Assembly: GCA_023664485.1 (NCBI GenBank)
Contig: JAMPFK010000002.1
Coordinates: forward strand, 248,001-312,000
Direction: 5' to 3'
Origin: Bacteroides fragilis
Lineage (GTDB): Bacteria; Bacillota; Clostridia; Lachnospirales; Lachnospiraceae
DNA length: 64,000 nt
Made by a program: the position numbers and the translations under genes. The notes under the pieces were generated by a model. That model saw only the letters and a list, made by a program, of their open reading frames with translations. It was not told the DNA's origin and did no database searches. Below, one piece after another: positions 17,719 through 25,664 of the stretch (positions are counted from its first letter, which is position 1; each line of letters begins with the position of its first letter).

Positions 17719-18571
17719 TTCTGTCCTTTCTGATATCCGACGCGGCCTGCAGATAGGCCTGTTGTTTTTCTTCCTCGCAGAGCAGACCGCAGACAGCCGC
17801 GCAGTTTTCGCACAGCACCGCGTAGCTCATATTCCTCCCGAAATGCTTCTCCACCTCCAGCAGGGCTTTCTCGTACGCGGCCAGCGCCTTATCGTAGTCT
17901 TTCATATGATAATAAGCCTCGCCGATGCCCGCCAGCGCGCCGCTGTAATGGGCGTCCGTCTTATCCCCGCATCGCTCGAACAGCATGAGCGCCCGTTCCA
18001 AAAGCGCCTGCGCCTTCGGATAATCGGAGACCTTGAAGCAGAGCAGCGCGAGATTCGTTAAGGTCGTCGCCGTCTCCATCTCGCCGCCTTCCATCGTTTC
18101 GATGATGGCGAGCGCCTTCTCCGCGCATTGGATCGCTTTCCCGTTTTCTTCCATTTTCTCCAACAGGATGCTCATATTATTGTAAAGGCCGGCATACCGG
18201 TAGTCGCCGGGAGGTATCAGCCCTTCGTATATCTGTAATGCCTGCTCGTAATATACATAAGCCTGTTTGTAATTGCCGGCGGCCCGGTAAGCCGTCGCCG
18301 CATTTAAAAGCGTCGTCGCGAAATGCTCCGAACGCTCCAGCTGCAGCTCTTCCATCAAAAGCAGCACGTCCTCCGCCGCATCAAAGGCTTTCTGAAATTC
18401 CGAAACGCTCCGATAAAAGCCTATCATCTCGTTGCAGATCGTAATATAGGCCCCATAGTCCTTTTCTTCCTTCGCCTGTTCTAAGGAGGCGCACAGAAAA
18501 GGATCTGCTTTTTCTATCTGATTTTCCGCAAACAGCGTATCCAGGCGCGCTAAAAAAGCGTTGACATCCAT
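17705..18571 (-). CDS. tetratricopeptide repeat protein
   Basis: A 288-residue protein made almost wholly of TPR helices. Repeats are visible as AATAYRAAGNYKQAYVYYEQAL, YNNMSILLEKMEENGKAIQCAE, TNLALLCFKVSDYPKAQALLERAL and AGIGEAYYHMKDYDKALAAYEKAL. It has no signal peptide, so it is a cytoplasmic scaffold. It lies 16 bases downstream of hflC and overlaps the DUF4037-type gene. A specific role cannot be deduced. Confidence 0.85.
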   Translation of the reverse strand: MDVNAFLARLDTLFAENQIEKADPFLCASLEQAKEEKDYGAYITICNEMIGFYRSVSEFQKAFDAAEDVLLLMEELQLERSEHFATTLLNAATAYRAAGNYKQAYVYYEQALQIYEGLIPPGDYRYAGLYNNMSILLEKMEENGKAIQCAEKALAIIETMEGGEMETATTLTNLALLCFKVSDYPKAQALLERALMLFERCGDKTDAHYSGALAGIGEAYYHMKDYDKALAAYEKALLEVEKHFGRNMSYAVLCENCAAVCGLLCEEEKQQAYLQAASDIRKDRNEGT

Positions 18572-18587
18572 TTTCCAATCCCCTTTA

Positions 18588-19634
18588 TCAATAGCTTCCG
18601 TTGAAAATCTGCGCGATCGGAGAATCGTCCGAAAGAATGACCGTCTTATTATCGCCTGTCATGCTCGCCTTTAAGGCATCCAGCGCCCGGACGAAGGAAT
18701 AAAAATCAGTTTTTTCCGGGTCAGAATAGGCTTCGGAAAGGATTCTCATATATTCCGCTTCTCCCTCCGCGATGATCGCTTCCGCCTTTGCCTGCGCGTC
18801 GGAAATCATGATCGCCACTTCCTTATCCGTCGTATTCTCTATCATTTTTGCCTGGGAAGCGCCTTCCGCGGTATACTGCGCGGCGATATTCTCGCGCTCG
18901 GAGATCATACGGGTATAGACCGCCTGTTTGTTATCATCCGGCAGATCCAGCTTTTTGACTTCCACGGTCACGATTTCGATGCCGTACTGTTCTTCCACAT
19001 GGCCTATCTGATCCATGATTTCTTCGGTCAGGGATTTGATTTCGATGACCTCCTGTGTCTCTGCAGGAAGCTTTAAATCATTGCCGGTCACATCGGCGTC
19101 TGTCTGGTCTATCGTGACCGTCATTTTGCCGTCACGGCTCACGATGACCTCGTCCTGCTTCATATTGGAAATCGTGTTCTTGGTCGCATTATAAACGATC
19201 GTATCGATACGCCGCTCAGCATTGGAAACGGAACCGCTCAGCGTCTGCGCGAACTTTAACGGGTCGTCTACCTGCCATAGGACATAGCTGTCAACGATCA
19301 TCGTTTTCTTGTCGGAGGTGATGACGTCCGAAGCCGGCAGGTCATACAGCAGAAGCTGGTTCGGAATGATGTCCACGGATTCAATAAAGGGTATCTTAAA
19401 GCTGAGGCCGGAAACCGCGATGACCCGCTCCACCCGCCCGAACCGGCGGATGAGCTTATACTGGTTCTCCTTCGTGATAACGGCACTGTTCGCGCCGATA
19501 ACGACGAGCGCGATGAGGAACAGAAAGACCAGAACGCCTTTCCCCTTTTTCTTCTCTTTTCCCTTCTTTTTTTTCGTGCCGTCCGCATTAAAATGTTCGT
19601 ATTCCACATTGGATTGATTCTGCGTAAATTCCAT
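18588..19634 (-). CDS. hflC: HflC-like SPFH/band 7 membrane protein
   Basis: A 348-residue SPFH protein. After a charged cytoplasmic start (KKKKGKEKKKGKG) comes one transmembrane helix (VLVFLFLIALVVIGANSAV) and the band 7 domain with LIRRFGRVERVI, SFKIPFIESVD and VLWQVDDPLKFAQ, then a coiled-coil/flotillin-like segment (AEAIIAEGEAEYMRILSEA). HflC pairs with HflK to form a cage that regulates FtsH in other bacteria. GGAGGAATAATC precedes the ATG. It lies two bases after hflK. Confidence 0.9.
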   Translation of the reverse strand: MEFTQNQSNVEYEHFNADGTKKKKGKEKKKGKGVLVFLFLIALVVIGANSAVITKENQYKLIRRFGRVERVIAVSGLSFKIPFIESVDIIPNQLLLYDLPASDVITSDKKTMIVDSYVLWQVDDPLKFAQTLSGSVSNAERRIDTIVYNATKNTISNMKQDEVIVSRDGKMTVTIDQTDADVTGNDLKLPAETQEVIEIKSLTEEIMDQIGHVEEQYGIEIVTVEVKKLDLPDDNKQAVYTRMISERENIAAQYTAEGASQAKMIENTTDKEVAIMISDAQAKAEAIIAEGEAEYMRILSEAYSDPEKTDFYSFVRALDALKASMTGDNKTVILSDDSPIAQIFNGSY

Positions 19635-19636
19635 GA

Positions 19637-20677
19637 TTATTCCTCCCCTGTCTGCGCTGTGTCCGCACGGTTTCCGGTTCTGTTCTCTTCCGTCTGTCCG
19701 TCATTGGAAGAGGCGTTATCCGATACGAAGCTGTCGAGCGGCAGGATGGTGCTCGTCGAACCGTCCGAACTTTCGATAACGACCTTGATGTCCGGCAGGA
19801 TATCTTCCATCGCCTCATAAAACATTCTCTTCCTGGTCACTTCCGGATATTTCACATATTCCTGGTACATGGAATTAAATCTTGCGGCCTGGCCGTTGGC
19901 TTCGTTGATACGCTCCTGCTTCGCGGCTTCCGCGTTCTGCAGAATTTCATCGGAATTCGCCTCCGCCTTCGGAATCTGTTCGTTCCGGTATTTATTAGCA
20001 TTATTCAGAGCCGTTTCCTTTCCCTGCTTCGCCGTCTCAACCTCCTTGAATGCGTTGCTTACTTCCTCTGTCGGCGGCTCCGCATCCTGAATGGTAATAT
20101 TGATAAGCTGAATACCGATATCGTAGGCCTCCAGCTTTTCCAGAATCATCTGCGTGATATTGGCCTGAATCTCATTTTTGCCGGTCGTTAATACGCTGTC
20201 TACCGTATAGGAGCCGATCGTCGTCCTGATACAGTTCTGCGCGATATTTTTCAGGATTTCCACCGGATCCTCCGAAGCGTACAGCGCCTTTACCGGATCC
20301 GCGATGCGATAGGTTGCATAGAAATCCACATTGATAAAATTATAATCGGAAGTGATCATCATGGCGTCGTCTGCCGCTGTCATGTTCTCTTCCTCCAGCG
20401 AATAGCCGATAGTAAAGCCTTTGATCGTGGTATTGACTTTCGTTACCGTCTGAATGAACGGAATCTTAAAATGCAGTCCCGGCATCGTTACCGCTTTCGG
20501 AGAGCCGAGCGTACAGACGACCGCCTGCTCCTCTTCCTGAATCGTATAATAGGAATTGACCGCCAGTATCAGCAGGACTGCGATGACGAGGAACGCTTTT
20601 CCGGCAACGGACGCTTTTTTCATGCGGAACGCGCCCTGCTTCGTACCCTCTGGTTTCATTTGTCCACTATTAAACAT
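19637..20677 (-). CDS. hflK: HflK-like SPFH/band 7 membrane protein
   Basis: A 346-residue SPFH protein starting at 20677, where GGAGGAAG lies nine bases upstream; a longer ORF to 20731 has no such site. It has one transmembrane helix (AFLVIAVLLILAVNSYYTI), then EEEQAVVCTLGSPKAVT and GLHFKIPFIQTV, the band 7 domain, and a long coiled coil (KEVETAKQGKETALNNANKY). It ends in an acidic tail after DILPDIKVVIES. It is the first gene of the hflKC pair and is divergent from the phosphatase gene. Confidence 0.9.
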   Translation of the reverse strand: MFNSGQMKPEGTKQGAFRMKKASVAGKAFLVIAVLLILAVNSYYTIQEEEQAVVCTLGSPKAVTMPGLHFKIPFIQTVTKVNTTIKGFTIGYSLEEENMTAADDAMMITSDYNFINVDFYATYRIADPVKALYASEDPVEILKNIAQNCIRTTIGSYTVDSVLTTGKNEIQANITQMILEKLEAYDIGIQLINITIQDAEPPTEEVSNAFKEVETAKQGKETALNNANKYRNEQIPKAEANSDEILQNAEAAKQERINEANGQAARFNSMYQEYVKYPEVTRKRMFYEAMEDILPDIKVVIESSDGSTSTILPLDSFVSDNASSNDGQTEENRTGNRADTAQTGEE

Positions 20678-20845
20678 AACATTCTTCCTCCAATCTTCTA
20701 TGCTATTATATACCAAATCAGACCGGAACACTAATTAAAAATTGGTAAATTTCATAAAAGTTCATAAAAATCAGCTCTTCAATAAAAGAGCGGAATATGT
20801 TAAGATAACATTGAAGAAATGAATTTCCTGAGAATGGAGACGCAT

Positions 20846-21577
20846 ATGAGAATCATTTTAATCAGACACGGAGATCCCAATTATGGAAAAGACGCTTTGA
20901 CAGAGAAAGGAATCCGGGAAGCGCAGCTGCTGGCGGAAAGGGCTTCCCGGTGGAACGCCGTTTCCGCGGTTTACTGTTCTCCCTATGGACGCGCAAGGGA
21001 AACGGCATCTTACTGCCTGAAACGCATGAATAAAGAAGCAGTCGTTCTGCCGTGGCTGCATGAATTTGACTATGCCATCGAAGATCCTGTTACCGGACGG
21101 CATGGCGTTCCCTGGGATTTTATGCCCGGATACTGGACGGAAATCCCGGAAATGTATGAGAAAGACGGCTGGAAAAAGACGGAAATCTATCGTTCCAATC
21201 CGGCGCTGATACCCGCCTATGACGAAGTATGTGAAAAGCTCGACGAACTGCTCGCCGGTTACGGCTATCGAAGATACCGCCAGTACTATCAGACGGATCA
21301 TACGGAACTCCCAAAGGGACAGGACGCCGCAATCGTCTGCTTCTGCCATCTCGGCATCATCCTTGTGATGTTGAGCCATCTGCTCGGCATCTCTCCGGCG
21401 GTACTGCTTCATTCTTTCTATATCGCGCCCACATCGATTACGGTGCTGGCAAGCGAGGAACGCATGCCGGGCAAAGCCTCGTTCCGGGTGCAGGTCATCG
21501 GTGATACGGGCCATCTGCGCGATGGAGGCGAAAAAGTTTCCGCCTCCGGCTATTTTACAGATACGTTTTCCGACTGA
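20846..21577 (+). CDS. histidine phosphatase family protein
   Basis: One of the few plus-strand genes. The protein (243 residues) starts MRIILIRHGDPNYGKDALTEKG, with the RHG phosphohistidine motif of the phosphoglycerate-mutase-like superfamily, followed by YCSPYGRARETA and a second histidine in VCFCHLGIILVML. The start at 20846 has GGAG six bases upstream; an in-frame ATG at 20819 lacks a ribosome site. The substrate is unknown. It converges with trpS, with only two bases between the stop codons. Confidence 0.88.
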   Translation: MRIILIRHGDPNYGKDALTEKGIREAQLLAERASRWNAVSAVYCSPYGRARETASYCLKRMNKEAVVLPWLHEFDYAIEDPVTGRHGVPWDFMPGYWTEIPEMYEKDGWKKTEIYRSNPALIPAYDEVCEKLDELLAGYGYRRYRQYYQTDHTELPKGQDAAIVCFCHLGIILVMLSHLLGISPAVLLHSFYIAPTSITVLASEERMPGKASFRVQVIGDTGHLRDGGEKVSASGYFTDTFSD

Positions 21578-21579
21578 GC

Positions 21580-22584
21580 TTATCTTATCTTTTCGGGAAA
21601 ACCCACTTTTTTCTGCACCCTGCGCAGCGTTTTGTCCGCATAATAACCGGCTTTCTCCGCGTTTGCCTTAATTATGCCGTCTATATATGCTTTATCTTTG
21701 CCAAGTTCTTCATAGCGGGCCTGCAGCGGCCGTAAAATATCCACGACGGATTCGCCTACCGCCGTCTTAAATTCTCCATAACCCCTGCCTTCAAATTCGC
21801 GCTCCGTCTCCTGCGGCGTCTTTCCCGTACATGCGCAGTAAATGTCGATGAGATTACGAATGCCCGGCTGTTCCTCGCTGTAACGGACGCAGGCTTCCGA
21901 ATCAGTCACGGCGCGCCTGAATTTGCGGATGACCGTATCCGCATCGTCCATCAGATAAATGCTCGCATTCGGATTTTCGTCGGATTTTGACATCTTCTTT
22001 TCCGGATTCTGCAAAGATTTGATGTTCGCTCCTGTCTTGCCCAGATACGGTTCCGGTATCGTGAACACATCTCCGTAAATGGCGTTGAAGCGCTGTGCGA
22101 TATCCCTCGTAATCTCCAGATGCTGCAGCTGGTCTTTGCCGACCGGGACCACATCCGCCTGATAAAGCAGGATATCGGCCGCCATCAGGACCGGATAGGT
22201 AAAAAGCCCGGCGTTGATATTGTCCGCATGTCTGGCCGCTTTGTCTTTATACTGCGTCATACGGTTCAATTCACCCATATAAGTAAAACAGTTCAATATC
22301 CAGGAAAGTTCGGCATGGCCCGAAACATGGGACTGATAGTAAATACAGTTCTTCTCCGGATCGAGTCCCGCCGCAATATATAAGGTGAGCAGATTCCTGG
22401 CGCGTCTGCGCAGCTCCGCCGGGTCCTGCCTGATCGTGATGGAATGTAAATCGACGACCGAATAAAAACACTGGTATTCGTCGCATAGCGTCAGCCAGTT
22501 CCTGAGGGCTCCGAGATAATTTCCAAGTGTCAATGATCCTGTCGCCTGCATTCCGCTGAACAAAACTTTCTGTCCGTTTATCAT
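21580..22584 (-). CDS. trpS: tryptophanyl-tRNA synthetase
   Basis: A class I synthetase of 334 residues that charges tRNA-Trp. The HIGH-like motif is TGSLTLGNYLGALRNW near the start and the KMSKS motif is EKKMSKSDENPNASIY; GKDQLQHLEITRDIAQRFN is also typical. The start at 22584 has GGAGG eight bases upstream; the frame extends upstream without support. A promoter lies at 22623-22651. I saw no T-box leader. Confidence 0.96.
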   Translation of the reverse strand: MINGQKVLFSGMQATGSLTLGNYLGALRNWLTLCDEYQCFYSVVDLHSITIRQDPAELRRRARNLLTLYIAAGLDPEKNCIYYQSHVSGHAELSWILNCFTYMGELNRMTQYKDKAARHADNINAGLFTYPVLMAADILLYQADVVPVGKDQLQHLEITRDIAQRFNAIYGDVFTIPEPYLGKTGANIKSLQNPEKKMSKSDENPNASIYLMDDADTVIRKFRRAVTDSEACVRYSEEQPGIRNLIDIYCACTGKTPQETEREFEGRGYGEFKTAVGESVVDILRPLQARYEELGKDKAYIDGIIKANAEKAGYYADKTLRRVQKKVGFPEKIR

Positions 22585-22622
22585 CGTTACTGCCTCCGAT
22601 TTCGTATTTTTTACTGAACCTA

Positions 22623-22651
22623 AGTGTATCACCGGCTCCCGCTTTCGTCAA
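22623..22651 (-). promoter_or_regulatory. promoter of trpS
   Basis: Minus-strand TTGACG (22651-22646), a 17-base spacer and TACACT (22628-22623), about 40 bases before the trpS start. A hairpin with arms GGGCATTC/GAATGCCC just upstream (about 22662-22688) may end transcription of the small Cys-rich gene. Confidence 0.6.
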
Positions 22652-22718
22652 GCAAAGCGTAAGGGCATTCCCTTTCCTGAGAATGCCCTGGAGTGCTCTT
22701 TTTCGTCTTTCCGATAAA

Positions 22719-22976
22719 TCAGTCGTTCTTCTCCTCGCAGCCGCAGGTCTCTCCGCTGCCGAACGGTCTCGCCTCAAATCTCGGCTCAAACCGGGATTCG
22801 TTCCCGTCACAGCCATTGCCGTAATCGTTATTACGATCGCAGCCGCAGTCCCTGTCCCGTCCGCGGCGTTCTCCATCCCGCCCGCAGTTTCCTGTGTTCC
22901 CAACGGAATCATTCTGCGAAGCGTTCCCGCCGCCGGAACAGCAAAGCAGTAATAATAAAAGAACCCATGTGTTCAT
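22719..22976 (-). CDS. small Cys/Asp/Asn/Arg-rich protein with hydrophobic start
   Basis: An 85-residue protein not assigned to a known family. It starts with MNTWVLLLLLLCCSGGG, a short leucine run followed by a double Cys, then a low-complexity segment rich in Gly, Asn, Asp and Arg with further Cys residues (GRDRDCGCDRNNDYGNGCDG and GETCGCEEKND). The Leu-Leu-Cys-Cys start resembles small proteins I have seen in Lachnospiraceae. It could be a short membrane or spore-associated peptide or a metal binder. Another frame of this region (22271-22912) is open but has an unnatural composition. Confidence 0.6.
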   Translation of the reverse strand: MNTWVLLLLLLCCSGGGNASQNDSVGNTGNCGRDGERRGRDRDCGCDRNNDYGNGCDGNESRFEPRFEARPFGSGETCGCEEKND

Positions 22977-23046
22977 ATGGCATAGCTTCCTCTCCCTTTT
23001 CTCATAAATTATTTTATGCAGAAAGGAAGTATCTGCTACAAAACGG

Positions 23047-23583
23047 CTATTTCTTTAAAACGCGTTCCCGGATATACCGGCATGTATAGTCCTCGCCCTT
23101 TTCCGCCAGCATATGCAGCAAAAATTCCAGCTTTTTCCTCGTCGCCGGATGAATCGGCGCCAGTTCCCTGCCGGATTCATAATAACGCAGCGGCGCTTCC
23201 GGGGTATAATCTTCTCCGTGATAGACCTTGCATGCGGCAATCCTGTCCATGAGCATTTCGATAATATACCGGTTGGGCATCGGCGCCGGCGCCATGCCGC
23301 CCGGAATCCCCCTGGTGCTGTAATCGATCCAGTATTCATAATGATGCCTGTTGCGGCCCTTATGATGCAGCCATGACGAAGAATAACCGATATCTTCGCG
23401 CTCCGCATTGTTCGGACTCCTGTTTCCCTGATAATAACGGGCTCCGACAAGAAATTCTGTCGGAGAATATTTGGACAGATCATGCAGCAATCCCTGCTTA
23501 TACAGACCGACTTTAAAACATCCCTGCATTACCAGATATCTGTGATATGTGATCGTCTTAAAATGCGCCCATGCCCTGTTCAT
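23047..23583 (-). CDS. DUF5662 family protein
   Basis: A 178-residue protein that looks like a DUF5662 member: HFKTITYHRYLVMQGCFKVGL, LHDLSKYSPTEFLVGARYY and WLHHKGRNRHHYEYWIDY. The repeated His/Asp pattern (HD.SK, HHKGRNRHHYEYW) resembles an HD-like metal-binding site, so a phosphohydrolase-type role is possible but unproven. The start overlaps the end of the GH13 gene by four bases. Confidence 0.75.
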   Translation of the reverse strand: MNRAWAHFKTITYHRYLVMQGCFKVGLYKQGLLHDLSKYSPTEFLVGARYYQGNRSPNNAEREDIGYSSSWLHHKGRNRHHYEYWIDYSTRGIPGGMAPAPMPNRYIIEMLMDRIAACKVYHGEDYTPEAPLRYYESGRELAPIHPATRKKLEFLLHMLAEKGEDYTCRYIRERVLKK

Positions 23584-25508
23584 GACTGCTCCGTTCCTTT
23601 TCCTTTTTTATTTTCCGCCCCTGCGCTGCGCGTGCCATAGACGACGATCGTACGCGGCGGTACGAGAATATTATACGGATGCTCCTGTTCGTCCCCGTTC
23701 TTTATTTCATCTTCAGGGCGGCCGGTCGTATACAGCCGCACCCATTCCCTGCCCCTGGGCATCTGCGGAAGGCCGAAAGTATAAGGCTCCCAATGCATAT
23801 TAATGCCAAGATAAAGGAACGTATCCTCCTCCTTTTCCATGCCTTCGCCATAACGGCCGCAATACAAAATGCCAAGGCTTCTGCTGTCGGGCCCTGTCTC
23901 CGGTCTCCAGGCATCTCTCCCGTGAAAAGAAATATCCGGATAACCGCAGGAAATATAATCTGTTCCGCGAAGCGGTAAAGCCGTATGAAGGATCGAATGT
24001 TCTTTCCGCAGCCGGATCAGCTCTTTCGTATCATGAAGAAGCTCCTGCCCGGAATTCGACAGATTCCATTTGATCCAGTTGACCGGGTTATCCTGACAAT
24101 AAGGATTGTTATTGCCGCCCTGAGAATTTCCGAACTCATCTCCGCTGTAGATCATAGGCGTTCCCTGCGAGAGAAGGACAAAAGCCAGCGCATTTTTCAT
24201 CTGCCGCATGCGCAGCGAAAGAATATTCTTTTTTTTCGTTTTTCCTTCTACGCCGCAGTTCCAGCTGTAGTTATAATCGCTGCCATCCTGATTGGATTCC
24301 CCGTTCGCCTCGTTATGCTTCCGCTCATAAGAAACGAGATCGGCCAGACGGAAGCCGTCCTGTCTGGCTATATAGTTCACGATTCCTTTATCCGGCTCGT
24401 TTCTCCTGCACAGATAAATCAGCCTGCCGATCATATCCGCATCGCCTTTTAACAATTTCCGCATATCATACAGGAAAGCTTCGTTCATGAACCCGAAATT
24501 GCGGTATTTCCTGACATCCGTGTCCTGGCCGGATTCTCTTTTGGCCGGAAAAGAAATCTCCCGGTCGCTTAAAAATTTTGTTTCCGCGAACAGGGGCTCT
24601 TCACAGAGCATCTGCAGGGGAAGGTTCATCCCCATCAGCTGGAAACCGTCTATATGATATTCCAATACCCAATGTTTCAGGATATCCAGTATTTTCGTAA
24701 ATCCGATATGCGGCGGAAAATAGAACTGCATCATAACCTCAATGCCGTTCCGATGCAGCGCTTTAACCATATCTTTAAATTCCGTCACCGCATCCTTGCT
24801 GTAAGAATAGGCATATTTGGGCAGAAAATACAAGCCCTCCTGATATCCCCAGTAATTAATGCGCCCGGAGGAAGGCTCTTTTCCTTCCGAAGATTCCATG
24901 AAAGCCGCGGCAACGGCCTGTTCCATCGTAAGGGGCTTTACATCCGGCTGTAATATTTCATGAAATTCATAGGAAGGCATCAAAAGGACCGCCGTAACGC
25001 CAAGCTCCCTCAAATAGGGAATCTTCTCTGTAATGCCGGCATAGGTGCCTTTCGCATGTACGCCGGACGTCCTGTGTTTTGTAAAACCTCTCACATGAAG
25101 AAGATAAAATAAGCTCTCCTCAAAGGGAACAGCCAGCGTACGGTCATTTTCCCAGTCATAGCCTTCTTCCGGCACTTTACAGCGGGATGGAAGGTCTTTC
25201 GTTTCCCCGTATTTCCGTTCGTTCACAAGCGCCTGTGCATAGGGGTCCTGATAAAGCTCGTTTCCCTGATAAAAAAGATAAGAACAGTCTCTGTCCTGAT
25301 AGCCGCAGAGCAGCATAGCATAGACATTTCCTTTTCTGCATTCTTCCGGAAAAGGAATTCTGATACCGTTCTTATGTTTTCTGTCATACAATAGAATACC
25401 GCATTCAGTTTTTTTCTCACAGATTGTCGATACATGTAACCCCTCCGGCACAAAACGTACGCCTGGAGGATAAATGGATGATGCCGTTACGTTAAAAATT
25501 TTCTGCAT
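23580..25508 (-). CDS. GlgX/isoamylase-like GH13 protein, probably lacking the nucleophile
   Basis: A 642-residue relative of glycogen debranching enzymes: an amino-terminal CBM48-like domain (FYLLHVRGFTKH begins the barrel), GH13 barrel with GVTAVLLMPSYEF, WGYQEGLYFLPKYAYS, KHNEANGESNQDG and PMIYSGDEFGNSQGGNNNPY, and a carboxy beta domain. In GlgX the catalytic region reads DGFRFDLA, but here it is DGFQLMGMN, so the Asp nucleophile appears replaced. The region IV pair reads ARQDGF instead of AHDGF. The acid/base Glu may remain (FAETKF). The protein could bind glucan without cleaving it, or be a divergent clade. It overlaps the DUF5662 gene by four bases. Confidence 0.8.
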   Translation of the reverse strand: MQKIFNVTASSIYPPGVRFVPEGLHVSTICEKKTECGILLYDRKHKNGIRIPFPEECRKGNVYAMLLCGYQDRDCSYLFYQGNELYQDPYAQALVNERKYGETKDLPSRCKVPEEGYDWENDRTLAVPFEESLFYLLHVRGFTKHRTSGVHAKGTYAGITEKIPYLRELGVTAVLLMPSYEFHEILQPDVKPLTMEQAVAAAFMESSEGKEPSSGRINYWGYQEGLYFLPKYAYSYSKDAVTEFKDMVKALHRNGIEVMMQFYFPPHIGFTKILDILKHWVLEYHIDGFQLMGMNLPLQMLCEEPLFAETKFLSDREISFPAKRESGQDTDVRKYRNFGFMNEAFLYDMRKLLKGDADMIGRLIYLCRRNEPDKGIVNYIARQDGFRLADLVSYERKHNEANGESNQDGSDYNYSWNCGVEGKTKKKNILSLRMRQMKNALAFVLLSQGTPMIYSGDEFGNSQGGNNNPYCQDNPVNWIKWNLSNSGQELLHDTKELIRLRKEHSILHTALPLRGTDYISCGYPDISFHGRDAWRPETGPDSRSLGILYCGRYGEGMEKEEDTFLYLGINMHWEPYTFGLPQMPRGREWVRLYTTGRPEDEIKNGDEQEHPYNILVPPRTIVVYGTRSAGAENKKGKGTEQS

Positions 25509-25626
25509 GAAAGCCTCCGGGATTTATCTGCCGCATGTATTGTAACATTTCTGAACTTCTTTCTATTGTATCATAGTTTTTATTCTTTTACCATACTTTA
25601 CACGGAAAGTATAAAATTATTGATAA

Positions 25627-25658
25627 TCGTTCAGCCGTCGGGCCGGGCGGCTGAACGA
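25627..25658 (-). terminator. probable terminator of the GH25 gene
   Basis: An 11-bp perfect inverted repeat, TCGTTCAGCCG at 25627-25637 and its complement at 25648-25658, lies directly behind the GH25 stop codon. The following minus-strand bases are A/T-rich but the T run is interrupted, so termination may be incomplete. Confidence 0.55.
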
Positions 25659-25664
25659 TCATCA

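Noticed and set aside
22585..22720. T-box riboswitch in front of trpS
   Set aside because: The promoter at 22623-22651 leaves a leader of only some tens of bases, too short for a T-box, and no T-box sequence (GGTGG) was seen.
22271..22912. 213-codon minus-strand frame over trpS start and the small Cys-rich gene
   Set aside because: Overlaps trpS and the small gene in another frame, with unnatural Thr/Arg-rich composition.
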